A stretch of 64,000 nt of DNA from Hyperoodon ampullatus (GCA_949752795.1 OX457070.1:29559088-29623087), one strand, 5' to 3'. Counted from the first letter of the stretch, positions 45,810 to 57,600 are shown. Made by a program: numbers and translations. The notes: generated by a model not told the origin, from the sequence alone.

Positions 45810-46570
45810 TGGATTTGTATTAATATGACACTATATTAATAAATCAAAGGAGAAGAACAATATAATCATCTCAATAGATACTTAAATACCATTTAGCAAA
45901 ATTGATTTCTGACTAAACAAAACAAAATCAGGACTTCCCTGGTGGCACAGTGGTTAAGAATCTGCCTACCAATGCATGGAACATGGGTTCGAGCCCTGGT
46001 CTGGGAAGATCTCACATACTGCAGAGCAACTAAGCCCATGTGCCACAACTGAGCCTGTGCTCTAGAGCCTGCGAGCCACAACTACTGAAGCCTGCGTGCC
46101 TGGAGCCCGTGCTCCGCAACAAGAGAAGCCACTGCAATGAGAAGCCTGTACACCACAACAAAGAATAGTCCCCACTCGCCACAACTAGAGAAAGCCCGCG
46201 TGCAGCAACAAAGACCCAATGCAGCCAAAAAAAAAAAAAAAAAAAAAAAAAACAAAGTCAAAACAAAAACCAGAAAAGCTTACTGTCTCATGAATAGCTA
46301 GATTTTTTTTTGCCATTATAAAGATCCAATATCATACTTTAATTATGATTAAAGTAAGGAAGAAGACATTATACCTTAATAATGTTCTGGAAATCCTAAC
46401 CAGTACAGTTAAATAAGAAAAGAATTTAAGAGATATCTCTTAAGGTAAGAGATACCCTTCATACCTTAAGTAGGACACTCTTAAGGTGAGAAAGGTTTAC
46501 TATTTGTAATTGTATCAAAGGATAACGAGAAACCTGAAGAGTAAAAAGAACTGTTAGGAAGTTGTGGGAA
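45810..46570 (+). mobile_element. Old L1 ORF2 fragment
   Basis: 'aataaatcaaaggagaagaa', 'atcatctcaatagatactta' and, after a SINE, 'tggaaatcctaaccagtac' are decayed RT-region text. Confidence 0.65.
45931..46249 (+). mobile_element. CHR-1-type SINE
   Basis: Head 'ggacttccctggtggcacag', B box 'ggttcgagccc', full body and a tail of about 26 As. TSD 'aaacaaaatca' (45920-45930) / 'aaacaaagtca' (46250-46260). Confidence 0.94.
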
Positions 46571-46589
46571 ATGCAAAAATGGCTATGAT

Positions 46590-47032
46590 ATTTTGAAGCT
46601 CTTCTCAGGAGTGGAGTATATTTCTTCACACTTCAAATTTGAGTTGAACTATATGATTTTCCTTAGAACATTGGGAAATTAGCAAGTTTGAAAAGTGCTT
46701 GTACATTGGAACTTGCCCTCTTTAATGTTTTAAGGAAATCTGAGACCACTACTCTGTGAATTAAGCCTAGGTTAGCTTGCTGGATGGTGAGACACATGTG
46801 TCAAGTCACTGACATTACCCAAACTGACACAGAACAAACTCCCAGACCCATGAGGTCATCCCAGACTACCTAGGCCAGTTGAGGTGCGAATTGACTGCAG
46901 AGATAAACTGAACTGGCCTAGACCAGGACACCAGTTGATCTGCAGAGTCTTGAGGAATAACACATGCTTGTTGTTTTAAGCCACTATGTTTTGGGGTGTT
47001 TTGTTATGCAGCAAAAGCTGACCGATACAGAA
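46590..47032 (+). mobile_element. LTR-like repeat (MLT1-type end)
   Basis: The right end 'cttgttgttttaagccac', 'gttatgcagcaaaagctg', 'accgatacag' is of the same kind as 26230-26297. The left part is too diverged to place. Confidence 0.45.
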
Positions 47033-47039
47033 ATTATAA

Positions 47040-47970
47040 GTGAACTTATTAAAGTGGTCAGCTACTTTTTTACAATTAATGTACAAAATTGACAAATGGT
47101 TAGAAAATATAATGGAGGAAAGATCCCATTTACCACAGCAACACTACCACCAATATACCTGAAAATAAACGTAACCAGAAATAGACAGGACCTATATAAA
47201 GAAAATGTAAAATCTTTATTAGGGAATATTAATTCTTGCTAAATTAATCTGTAAACTCAATGTGATCTCAATCAAAATGTCAAAAAAAGTAAACATTAGA
47301 AAATGTTAATGGGTTCATTAGTAGAAATAAACAAGAAAACTATCTGAATGGAAAGATATTTGGGGGGGCAGTCAGATTAGATATTTTATTGCATTTTGAA
47401 GTTACAAGAATTAAAAACAGTTTCATTCCAGAAAAATGTAGAGAGACCAACAAAATAAAATAGAGAATCCAGAGCAGACTAAAATACACATGATTTTAGT
47501 AAATGGTGACATTTCCAATTCATTAGAGGAAAGATAGATTGTTTTTTAAAGTGTTGGGACTAGTTAGGGGAATAAATTCAAGCTGTATAACCCCACTTCT
47601 TTTATCAAAGTAAATTCCAGAAGGAATGTAATGTAAAATGTTAAAATGAAACTATAAAGGTACTAGTAGTAAAGAAGCCAGATACAAAAGGTCACATTTT
47701 GTATGGTTACATTTATGTGAAATGTCCTGGGAATCCATAGAGAAAGAAAGTAGATTAGTTGTTGCCGGGGATGGGGGGTGGACAGGGAAATGGGGAGTGA
47801 CTGCTTAATGGATATGAGGTTCCTTTCAGTGTGATGAAAATTTTGTAAAATTAAATAGTGGCAATGGTTGCACAACTGTGAAAATACTAAAAATCACCAA
47901 ATTGTATACTTTAAAAGGGTCAATTTTATGGTATGTGAATTATATTTCAGTAACACTCTTCCTTAAGAAA
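47040..47970 (+). mobile_element. Old L1, ORF2 end and 3' UTR
   Basis: 'ctgaaaataaacgtaacca', 'gccagatacaaaaggtcac', 'aaatgtcctgggaatcc', 'agattagttgttgccggg' and 'ccaaattgtatactttaaa' follow old L1 order down to the 3' terminus. Confidence 0.75.
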
Positions 47971-47992
47971 AAAAGAGGAAGAAGAAAATGAA

Positions 47993-48249
47993 AAGCCCAG
48001 AGACTTGGAGAGTCCAGGGGAGGCTCTGACCCAAGTAATGAGGTCAGGTACAGTGGAGCTGGGTCTGGAAGGGTATTTTTCAGAAGTAGATGTTTTATAC
48101 AAAGAAAGGGAGCAAAAGAAATTACCTCTCTTGGTTCTGATTACCGCATCATTCAGCCTCTTCCCAGGACTTATGGACTCTGCATGCCCTGGACAATTAT
48201 TTTAAACTTAATAAATGGTTTTCAGTAAAAAAAAAAAAAAAAAAAAAAA
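47993..48249 (+). pseudogene. Candidate retrocopy of an unidentified mRNA 3' end
   Basis: Unique-looking text ends with AATAAA (48210-48215), 11 bases, then 23 As (48227-48249): the layout of a cleaved and polyadenylated mRNA. A 66-codon frame (48005-48205) has no recognised motif and may be part of a 3' UTR. A tentative duplication 'agaagaaaa(c)atga' flanks it (about 47980 and 48255), offset by five bases on the right. The source gene is unknown; a SINE-like origin is not excluded. Confidence 0.45.
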
Positions 48250-48670
48250 TTACTAGAAGAAAACATGAGTGAAATCATTTATAATCTTGTAATGAATACA
48301 TTTCTAAGCATGACACAAAACCCAGAAGTCAAACGGAAAATGATTGATCTGTTTGCATAGAAATCAGCAGTTTTTATATTAAAGTACCACATACAGGTAA
48401 TAATAGTATTATAGTTATGTTTTTAAAAGATTTTTTTGTCTTTAGAGATACGTACTGAAACACGTGTGGATGAAATGATATGATGTCTGGGATTTGCTTC
48501 AAAATAACTTGGGATGGGAGTGAAGTTTGGTAATGAGTCCATGGGATACTCTTTTAATTTTTTTAAGTTTGATTTTTCCATGACAAAAAATTAAACAATA
48601 AATAGCAAGAAAAATGTATGTACAACATAAAAAGATAAACTGGGAACAAATATTTGCAGCATAAAACATT
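48250..48670 (+). mobile_element. Old LINE pieces (L1ME-like 3' end)
   Basis: 'actagaagaaaacatgagtg' is L1 ORF2 text. 48445-48600 ('agagatacgtactgaaac', 'gggatttgcttcaaaataa', 'gatttttccatgac') is the same 3' end type as 59240-59460. Confidence 0.55.
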
Positions 48671-48680
48671 AAAAGGGCCT

Positions 48681-48974
48681 GGGACTTCCCTGGCAGTGCA
48701 GTGGTTAAGACGCCATGACCCCAATGCAGGGGACATGGGTTCGAGCCCTGGTCCGGGAAGAACCCACATGCCACTGAGCAACTAAGCCCGTGCACCACAA
48801 CTACTGAGCCTACACCCTAGAGCCCGTGCTCCACAACGAGAGAAGCCACCTCAATGAGAAGCCCGTGCACTGCAAAGAAGAGTAGCCCCTACTTGCCGCA
48901 ACTAGAGAAAGCCTGCGTGCAGCAGCAAAGACCCAATGCGGCCAAAACCAAAAAAACAAACAAACAAACAAAAA
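48681..48974 (+). mobile_element. CHR-1-type SINE
   Basis: Head 'gggacttccctggcagtgca', B box 'ggttcgagccc', full body, (AAAC)n tail. No clear TSD found. Confidence 0.92.
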
Positions 48975-48989
48975 GTATGACATTTATTG

Positions 48990-49420
48990 CCAAGCAAGAA
49001 GAACAGGTAGCTTGTGCTCAAAAGACCCAAACTCCCACGTGGCTTTTTAAAGACAGTGTGAGGGAGAGGGTCACAGGTTTGCGTGATCAGCCCGTGCATA
49101 TTTCTCTGATTTGTTGACAGTGAGATAACGGGGTGCTGTTTTGGGAATCTCAATTATCAACCTTCTGTGTCCAACTGGTCTGGGGTCTACGTGCTAATGG
49201 TCAGCATGCAGTTAACTTCCTCCACCTGGTGGGGGTTTTAGTACCTGCAAAACAAGTCAAGGATATGGCTCAGGATGTTATCTATAGCCCCTGAGGAGGA
49301 ACTAAAGGTCCTTGACTTTTATGGCTAAACTATTATTATTTTGTCTTGCTTGACTGCTTTTCTTTGTTTCTGCATTTTCTCACTTCTCTGATTAAATTTA
49401 TTCTTTGGAACGAGGGGAAG
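48990..49420. repeat. Possible LTR/ERV-type repeat, family unknown
   Basis: Text such as 'gtcagcatgcagttaacttc' and 'ctcctcaggggctatagat' (reverse) looks like a repeat I have met in artiodactyl genomes, but I cannot name it. No retroviral gene is visible. Confidence 0.3.
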
Positions 49421-49890
49421 GCCTAGGAGGTTAAAACTTTTCTACAAATAAGAGGCAGGGGACACGGGGTCTGTCCCTGAGAAAGCCTTGCAGGATCCTG
49501 CTCATTTTCAGGTTGATCTCTAAGATACATTATTATGAAATCAAGGCAGTAGAGTTTCACAGAGTGTGTATTGTATGGCCCATATGTATAGATTTTAAGA
49601 AATGTGTGTTGCATGTGCATGTGATATGTTTATTATAATTTTTATATAACTGTAACACATTTTTCTAGAATTATAAATAAATTCTTAATAGTGGGGAAAG
49701 GAGTAGTGATGGTGGTGGTGAAAGTAAGATTTAATTTTAAAACTTTTAATAGTGCTTGGATTCCCCTCCCCCCATTTGCAAGTATTCATTTTAATTTTTT
49801 CTAAGTTTAAGGGAAATGGAAGCTTTTGCACTCAAATGCTGTGAACCTTGGCACATGGTTTACAAGATAAAGTTCCATTTGTATGTAGTA
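49421..49890. other. Unassigned sequence
   Basis: AT-rich, without recognised features. It ends at the left TSD copy of the next L1 (49891-49899). Confidence 0.4.
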
Positions 49891-49902
49891 GCTAACCATC
49901 CC

Positions 49903-51466
49903 TTTTTTTTTTTGTCATTTTTCCCTTGCTGCTTTCAATAATTTTTCTTTGTCTTTAATTTTTGCCAATTTGATTACTATGTGTCTCGGCGTGTTTCTCC
50001 TTGGGTTTATCCTGTATGGGACTCTGTGCTTCCTGGACTTGGGTGGCTATTTCCTTTCCCATCTTAGGGAAGTTTTCAACTATAATCTCTTCAAATATGT
50101 TCTCTGGTCCTTTCTCTCTCTCTTCTTCTTCTGGGACCCCTATAATGCGAATGTTGTTGTGTTTAATGTTGTCCCAGAGGTCTCTTAGGCTGTCTTCATT
50201 TCTTTTCATTCTTTTTTCTTTATTCTGTTCCACAGCAGTGAATTCCACCATTCTGTCTTCCAGGTCACTTATCCGTTCTTCTGTCTCAGTTATTCTGCTA
50301 TTGATTCCTTCTAGTGTAGTTTTCATTTCAGTTATTGTATTGTTCATCTCTATTTATTTGTTCTTTAATTCTTCTAGATATCTGTTAAATGTTTCTTGCA
50401 TCTTCTCGATCTTTGCCTCCATTCTTTTTCTGAGGTCCTGGATCATCTTCACTATCATTATTCTGAATTCTTTTTCTGGAAGCTTGCCTATCTCCACTTC
50501 ATTTAGTTGTTTTTCTGGGGTTTTATCTTGTTCCTTCATCTGGTACATAGCCCTCTGCCTTTTCATCTTGTCTATCTTTCTGTGAATGTGGTTTTTGTTC
50601 CACAGCCTGCAGGATTGTAGTTCTTGCTTCTGCTATCTGCCCTCTGGTGGATGAGGCTATCTAAGAGGCAAGTTTCCTGATGGGAGGGACTGGTGGTGGG
50701 TAGAGCTGGCTGTTGCTCTGGTGGGCAGAGCTCAGTAAAACTTTAATCCACTTGACTGTTGGTGGGTGGGGCTGAGTTCCCTCCATGTTGGTTGTTTGGC
50801 CTGAGGTAACCCAACACTGGAGCCTACCTGGGCTCTTTGGTGGGGCTAATGGCAGACTCTGGGAGGTCTCACGCCAAGGAGTACTTCCCAGAACTTCTGC
50901 TACCAGTGTCCTTGTCCTCACGGTGAGACAGAGCCACCCCCCGCCTCTGGAGGGGACCCTCCAACACTAGCAGGTAGGTCTGGTTCAGTCTCCTATGGGG
51001 TCACTGCTCCTTCCCCTGAGTCCCGATGCACGCAGTACTTTGTGTGTGCCCTCCAAGAGTGGAGTCTCTGTTTCCCCGCAGTCCTGTCAAAGTCCTGCAA
51101 GCAAATCCCATTAGCCTTCAAAGTCTGATTCTCTAGGAATTCCTCCTCCCGTTGCCGGACCCCCAGGTTGGGAAGCCTGACGTGGGGCTCAGAACCTTCA
51201 CTCCAGTTGGTGGACTTCTGTGGTATAAGTGTTCTCCAGTCTGTGAGTCACCCACCCAGAAGTTATGGGATATGATTTTATTGTGATTGTGCCCCTCCTA
51301 CCATCTCATTGTGGCTTCTCTTTTGTCTTTGGATGTGGGGTATCTTTTTTGGTGAATTTCAGTGTCTTCCTGTTGATGATTGCCCAGCTGTTAGTTGTGA
51401 TTCCAGTGTTCTCGCAAGAGGGAGTGAGAACACGTCCTTCTACTATGCCATCTTGGTTCCTAATCT
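49903..51466 (-). mobile_element. L1 with 5' UTR and ORF1 but no ORF2 or 3' UTR
   Basis: Read on the minus strand it starts at a complete L1-type 5' end (about 51466, 'ggaaccaagatggcatag'). It runs through a 900-base 5' UTR and most of ORF1, then stops in the ORF1 C-terminal part with 11 As (the T run at 49903-49913). 'gctaaccat' flanks both sides (49891-49899 and 51467-51475), and the right flank 'actttttaatagg' offers a classical TTTT/AA L1 nick site. An ATTAAA about 40 bases before the A run suggests premature polyadenylation of an L1 transcript. Confidence 0.88.
49955..50566 (-). pseudogene. L1 ORF1 fragment
   Basis: The ATG is the complement of 50564-50566 (MKRQRAMYQMKEQDKTPEK). The first 70 codons end at one in-frame stop near 50351. 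The frame then continues through a coiled coil (INSRITETEERISDLEDRM) into the RNA-binding region (NIRIIGVPEEEEREKGPENI). A two-base deletion near 50015 shifts the frame after QVQEAQ. It has fewer breaks than ORF1 of the 10567-17683 element, so it is probably younger. Confidence 0.88.
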
Positions 51467-51475
51467 GCTAACCAT

Positions 51476-53689
51476 ACTTTTTAATAGGTAAAATTTCAAA
51501 ATCATAACATTAAACCTTATTTTGGCCTTTCTACACCTTTCTTCCATTCCTCCTTCTCTCCTTCTGTTCCCCCTAGGTGTTCCCTTCCCTGTCTAAGCCC
51601 AAAACCACTGAGCATGTGGCTGTTACACAAGGCATTGGGATGTCTTTGGAAGTGCTGCCTCGTACTTTTTCACAGCTCTCCTTGCACCTGGTACACTCAC
51701 AGCACGAACTGAAAACTCAATACCTATTTGAAAACAAAAATTTTCTTGGGCACGATTGATACTCTTGCTTTGAAAGTCGCAAAGCTGTGGTGCTGAATCC
51801 TTCATATCCAGCACGTCAATCATGCACTTCTTTTCACTCAGGACCCCTCACGTTTTAGGGATATCACGTCCACTGCAAGTGTCAAGCCCAAACCTCTCAC
51901 TATGTGGGCATCCACTACCTTTTCACAGATGGTTTTCCATGTCTTTATAAAGGATCCTTTCGTTTCCTTCTCAGGGTGGTCCAAGTAGAGAGAAGAGCCC
52001 TGGACCCTTGAGCCAATAGAACAAAGTTTAGCTCCAGCTTGGCCACCAACTCTAGACCCAATGTCCGCATCTACAAAATGCAGATGAACTCTAGAAACCC
52101 TCCCACCCCCGATCCCCGTGTTCTCACTTCTGGTGCTAGTGCTCGGCAAAGAGCATCACGCCCTCCTCTTCCCTCACCATGTATATCTTAGTTATCCCCT
52201 GCCCAGAATCTTTCCTTAAATTTACTAGCTCTTTAAGATATTAGCATAGTATATTTTCCAGGCTTTGTTGTTTAGCTTTTTCCCCTGTTTTCTCTCCTTA
52301 TCCTCTTATTTTCTTCTGAAGGATAATGACTCCTTCACTCAATAATTCAAATCATAAATATCAATCTAGTTTGATTGCGTCTAGGTAGACACCTCTTCTT
52401 CTCCCTCTTAAATGAAATCACAACTCAAAACCACCCCCTTGTAGAGCATTTGTAGTTTATATCACAGCCTTGAGAAGCAAGGGATAAAGCTTGATAGGGC
52501 AGAAAGCATGTGAGTCTTAGAGGAACAAGGGCGAGAATCAACTCCTAGCACCACTACTTCTTCTCCTAACCTGCCTGACCCTCAGTTTCTTCATCTGTAT
52601 CACAGAGGCAATCATAGTTCACTCTTGTCCACCTCCTAGTCCCCCTGCCCCACCTGGTCAGAGCTGACAACTCAGTCTGTGCTCAGGGTCCGTCGTCTCT
52701 GTAGGTGACACCCCCAGTGCCCAGGCCTTCCAGGAGTCCTTCTCTGCTGCTGTCGTTCCCCACGCACTGCCCTCATGGCTCGCCTCCCTCAGCCCATCCT
52801 CCTCAGGGAACCGGAGCTCCCTGTGTAGAAACAGTGGGGAGAGGCGGGTGGAAGGAGGCCACAGAGGAGACAGATGAGTGGAGAGGGCTGAAGGGCAGTT
52901 CTCCAGCTCCAAGAAAGTTCAGTGTGAACAGACTCCTCATGTAGTCACTGTTCCCCCAAATGGACATTTAGAATTATCTCAGAGGTGGGACTGCTTTTTG
53001 TTTGGGGATGAATCTTAACAGGGTGAGGTGACTCATGCTTTCATTCCATTGTTTGGGAGGCCAACAGCCTCCTGAAAGCAGATACCAGCTCTCCCTGCAT
53101 GGTTTCTCCTTCATTCGGTTGCTTCCATCTAAGCACCGAGAAGAGCTTGCAGGTGTTGTTTTATTTCACACTCATGGTGCGCTGTTCTGTGTTGTTTGTT
53201 ACAACGCTTCCCACAACTTTCTTTTTCTCCCGCATCTCCAAAAATAGCAAATGACATTGCTGACCCGGATTTTCCACCTGAGTCTGCTTTTCATTTTGAG
53301 AGAGCTCAACATGGGTGCTGAGTGTTGTCTCAACATCAACTAAATACTGGTATTTAACTCTAGGACAAAGTCAGAGGTTATCCGTTCCTGCTATGCAGCT
53401 GCAAATCTGTCTTTATTCTTGGCATGAGAAGAAAGGATGTTGTTTGTGATGGAAGAACTACATATGGGAATAGCTTGAATGTGCCTGGATTTCTGCATAA
53501 AATATGTTCCTGAAACTTAATGTGTACATAGATTTATCATAGAGCAAAGTCAAGCTTACCCAAAATGACTGGTAAACACAGTTTCCATGATAACAAGTAT
53601 CTTGAGAGAAGACTTACCCTTTATATGACGCATGTGTAACTTGGTTTCTGCAGGCCACACCATCCAGGGCATTCAAGTGGGGCCATAGG
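51476..53689. other. Unique sequence with a MIR, no gene recognised
   Basis: 52490-52620 is a likely antisense MIR ('tgaccctcagtttcttcatc', 'tgtatcacagaggcaatc'). 52230-52320 is faintly L2-like. Two minus-strand frames (51838-52149 and 51623-51823) are adjacent in different frames, but no protein family was recognised. The rest is unassigned. Confidence 0.4.
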
Positions 53690-53880
53690 ACCAGTGATAA
53701 CTCTCTGGCAGGACTGGCTTCATGGGCGGGCACCCTATGTAGCTGCCCGGGCTCCACCCTCTGGAAGGTCCTGTGCTTGTAATGTGTTGCTGTCACCATC
53801 ATGAAATCCTGAAATTTTAAAACAAAGGGTCTACATTTTAATTTTGCCCTGGGCCCTGCAAATTATGTAGCCAACCTTGT
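53690..53880 (+). repeat. Medium-reiteration repeat, family not named
   Basis: 'ctggcttcatgggcgggcac', 'ggaaggtcctgtgcttg', 'ttaattttgccctgggcc' and 'gcaaattatgtagccaacc' look like an old mammalian interspersed repeat. Confidence 0.4.
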
Positions 53881-53889
53881 TCCCTGACT

Positions 53890-55010
53890 CTTGGTCCATC
53901 TACATTTGTTCCCCATTGCTACAGCCTCTGGTTAAATCCAACCCCAGTGATGTCCAGGAGCCCCCTGGGGGTGGGTTTCACAGAGGTTGATGAAGCCATC
54001 TGGTCACCTACTTTGTGCCCACTTCATTTCCTTCCTCTCCTACACTCACAGGCACTGTGGCCAGGATTTGTGGCAGCCCTCGGAGAGCTACAGACAGGGT
54101 GCCATGTCCTCTGGACTCCCCAGAGGGCTATGTGTTCTGGCAGAAGTGTTCTCCACTCTCTTGGTAAATACATTTTACCTTTTGCCCCAAAGCCCATCTG
54201 CTTGCGCCCCAAATGCCTCACACAGCTTAGTGAGAAAATGCCCCTCCAAGGTCTGCTTGTGGCCCCCTCCCTTGTCTCAGCCTCTGGACAGCAACCTGCT
54301 ACCTTCCCAGTCTCCTGGTCAATGCCTTTCATCCAAACCTTCCCTTTTCCCCTTCCAGCCACCTTCCTCCCACCTAGAGCTTCACCATCCACCCTTTGGT
54401 TCCTGTTTTCCTTGGAAGTCATCACTAAACATGGATGAGCACTTTTCAAAGAACCATTGCATTTACCAACTCTCTGTGTGTTTTTCAGAACACTTTTTCT
54501 GGCATATGTTAATAAATGCAACAAAACAGAGGGAGGTTCACTTTTCATATGAACTGGGAAACACTGCATATTTTCTCGGAGATTTAACTAATCACTGTTA
54601 AGTAAGTTGAAAGTTCAGGGAAGAAACTATTTAACTTAACACAGTGTTTACCAAATTGAATTGGGCATTCAACACTTACTGCAAACACACACACACACAA
54701 TTAAGTTAGCATTCTGCAGACAGTATACTTGGGGGATGCTCACTAAGAGTATAATAAAATTAATTTATGTAAATTCATTCTTAGCATATTTAATCTTTCT
54801 TTGAGGACTCATAAGGTACCGGTATTTATCATTTGATCTCTGGACAAATGGAAATTAAACACACTCTGAATCACACTTAAAACACGCTAAGGACATTTAG
54901 CCTTACATAGAGCTAGGTACATAGATAGCACAGACTTGCTGCATTACTGAATTTAAAGAAACTCTTTGGGCCTCAGTTTCTTATAGGGGTTGGGTAGTTG
55001 GTCTCTAAGA
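53890..55010. other. Unique sequence with overlapping open frames
   Basis: Three frames stay open together: 53947-54438 (+, 163 codons), 53987-54601 (+, 204 codons) and 54024-54569 (-, 181 codons). None shows a recognisable domain. Simultaneous openness on both strands suggests local composition. A short (CA)n lies at about 54686. Confidence 0.4.
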
Positions 55011-55014
55011 CCAC

Positions 55015-55290
55015 TTAATAAATGTTGAGTCTTGTATGCCAGGCACTGAGATGTGCAGAATAGGATCCTCCTCCAAGAGAACTCATAGTTCAGTAGAAAA
55101 CAAGCAAGAAACAAATAACGACACTACAACATGATATTGTTACAAGAGATATATACTTAGTGCTATGGGACACTGAGTTGGGTCTTAAAGTGTGAGCAGG
55201 GGTTTGTTAGGATGAGAACATACGGGGAAAGGGACTTCCAAGCTAAGTGTACAGCACATATAAATGCATGGAGGCTTAAAGCACTAAAAC
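55015..55290 (-). mobile_element. L2 fragment
   Basis: 'tgtatgccaggcactgaga', 'agaactcatagttcagtag', 'agtgctatgggacactg' and 'gacttccaagctaagtgtac' follow the reverse complement of L2. Confidence 0.5.
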
Positions 55291-55983
55291 TTTTAGAGAC
55301 ACTCTAGGTCTAAATTCCTTGACTTTAAAAAGTTTTAATAAATTTTAATAAATTCCATAATGCAAATCATCATGCCCCAAATCAGAGTTTGATATGTTAA
55401 GTCTCCTTACAGTGGAATATTCTGAGCTTTCCAGAATTCAGGTAATATTCTGAGGTTTTCTTAAGAAACATAAATTACTGGATAGTAACTAATCCCATAC
55501 CCCTTCAAAGTCTGCATATTCCAGGAAGCCCAGCAACAGTGGCCAAATAGCTCTGGTTCTGCTAGCAGTTCCCATTCTGCAGACTTTTGTCCTTCCCGAG
55601 TGACATCTGGACGGCTCACGAGGGTCAGTCCAGAGCCTCATGTCCCAGGCTTTTTCCAGTTGTGCTCCACAGATCTCTGGGTTTCAACGGCAGCTTCTAG
55701 GGTTCTGTGGCTCGTTCCAACGAAATAGTGTGTGCGTGCCCATGCACGTGTGTGTGTAAAATTACTGAGGCTCCTCATATTTGACCTTTGAGCCTATAAT
55801 TTTGAATCTGGTTCCTTTTTCTCCTCTGTCTCCAGAGGAAACTCCCACCTTCATCCTGTAGTGGGGCATCTGTTTTTCAGTGCAAAGACCGTACCAGGAA
55901 GATGATGGTGCAGGTGGTGGTTCTCCTGGGTAGAGTATTTGTAAGATTTTTATTTCTGTTAAATCACATAAGAAATATTAAAA
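55291..55983. other. Unassigned sequence
   Basis: No clear repeat or gene. A short TG/CA-rich patch lies near 55730-55758. Confidence 0.4.
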
Positions 55984-56278
55984 GGGGGCTTCCCTGGTGG
56001 CGCAGTGGTTAAGAATCCACCTGCCAATGCAGGGACACGGGTTCGAGCCTCGTCTGGGAAGATCCCACATGCCGCAGAGCAACTAAGCCCATGTGCCACA
56101 ACTACTGAAACCCGCGCGCCTACAGCCAGTGCTCTGCAACAAGAGAAGCCACCGCAATGAGAAGCCCGCGTGCCGCAATGAAGAGTAGCCCCCGCTCGCC
56201 GCAACTAGAGAAAGCCCGCGCGCAGCAACGAAGACCCAACGCAGCCAAATATAAATAAATAAAATAAATAAACTTAAA
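55984..56278 (+). mobile_element. CHR-1-type SINE
   Basis: 'ggcttccctggtggcgcagt', B box 'ggttcgagcc', full body, (AAAT)n tail. Low divergence. TSD weak ('attaaaagg' / 'atttaaagg'). Confidence 0.94.
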
Positions 56279-56406
56279 AAAATTTAAAGGAAGATTAAAA
56301 TATAAAGCACATCATGATAATGCTGTCAGAAAAACCTATTGGAAAAACTGCTGCCACAGCCTCCATTCCTAGCATTCATGTGTACCTATGACTTATCATT
56401 ATTCTT

Positions 56407-56619
56407 TTTTTTTTTTTTTTTTTTTTTGCGGTACGTGGGCCTCTCACTGTTGTGGCCTCTCCTGTTGCGGAGCACAGGCTCCGGACACACAGGCTCAGCG
56501 GCCATGGCTCACGGGCCCAGCTGCTCCGCGGCATGTGGGATCTTCCCGGACCGGGGCATGAACCCGCATCCCCTGCATTGGCAGGTGGACTCTCAACCAC
56601 TGCGCCACCAGGGAAGCCC
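56407..56619 (-). mobile_element. CHR-2-type SINE
   Basis: Antisense copy with about 20 Ts at the left, 'ctcagcggccatggctcac' in the body and head 'ccactgcgccaccagggaag' at the right. An exact TSD 'tcattattctt' lies at 56396-56406 and 56620-56630. It is the only CHR-2 copy on this strand. Confidence 0.96.
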
Positions 56620-56630
56620 TCATTATTCTT

Positions 56631-57170
56631 ATTTATCAGTTATTTCAGGGTGTTTCTTCCCAGCAAGGTCCCAGGATACATTTTGATTATGAGTTTCTTT
56701 GTTTGCTTTATAAACAATACTAAACCACTATCAACTAAAATATGGTGCTTAATAAAGCAACCAGTGATGCCCTGATATACGTGCATTTGAAGTCAAGGCC
56801 TCATGTTACTTAGGAGAGGTGACTCATTAGGTGGGTAAAGCTTTTGCAGGAGTTATTTTTAAATGAACTCCTCAGCATGCATTGTCACCTAAAAAAAAGA
56901 AGGGTTTTTAGAGGATGGACAAAGAAAAGGGCTAATTTAGATGCCTGAGAAAATAGCTTGAAAAATATAGGCCATTTGTTCAGGCTAGAGAGGGTGCCCC
57001 AGGGGTAAGGATATAGGAACTGGACAAACAGAGCAGAGCCACTAAATAGGAGGGAGAGAAGAACTGAGGGAAAATTTTGAGAGGTGCCTAAATTTTATCT
57101 TGGTTGACCATGCTTAATGTTATAATGCTTTAAATTTTTATTTTGATTAGATGTGTCTAACATCCAAGTA
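56631..57170. other. Unassigned sequence
   Basis: No recognised repeat, gene or RNA. Confidence 0.4.
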
Positions 57171-57389
57171 ACAGTATGTTCAATCCACACAACAGAGTAC
57201 TACACAGCTGTAAAAACCAATGAGTACTATATGGAACAATCCTGAAAATATAGGGTTAGAGAAAACAAAGCAAGGTAGGAAAAGTGTCTATGCAATTCTA
57301 CTGTTTTATCTAAGAAGGGAGATTAAATACACAAAAATATTTGCTTTTCTTTTTTAAATGGAAGAATAAACCATAAAACTTTGTTTTTT
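57171..57389 (+). mobile_element. Old L1/HAL1-like 3' fragment
   Basis: 'acaacagagtactacacagc', 'gagtactatatggaacaat' and 'gtctatgcaattctactg' are in the order of an old LINE ORF2 end. Confidence 0.5.
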
Positions 57390-57403
57390 AAAAAAGATTA
57401 TCT

Positions 57404-57600
57404 TGGGGCTTCCCTTGTGGTCCAGTGGTTAAGAATCTGCCTTCCAATGCAGGGGACACGGGTTCAATCCTTGGTCGGGGAACTAGGATCCCATGTGCCA
57501 CAGGGCAACTAAGCCCGTGAACCGCAACTACTGAGCCCGTGCACCACAACTAGACAGACTGTGTGCCACAACTAAGATCTGATGCAGCCACAAAAAAAAA
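57404..57600 (+). mobile_element. CHR-type SINE, shortened body
   Basis: Head 'ggcttcccttgtggtccag' and B-box region 'ggttcaatccttggtcgg'. The body is about 100 bases shorter than CHR-1, with an A tail. An exact TSD 'aaaaaagattatct' lies at 57390-57403 and 57601-57614. It mixes features of the short and CHR-1 classes. Confidence 0.93.

Noticed and set aside
51623..52149. Two adjacent minus-strand frames that might be one broken gene
   Set aside because: They are in different frames and the translated text matches no family I know. Not enough to call a pseudogene.
53947..54601. Three long overlapping open frames (163, 204 and 181 codons) in unique DNA
   Set aside because: They are open in two + frames and one - frame at once, without recognisable domains, a promoter or a consistent exon structure. 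Low local stop density explains them better than a gene.
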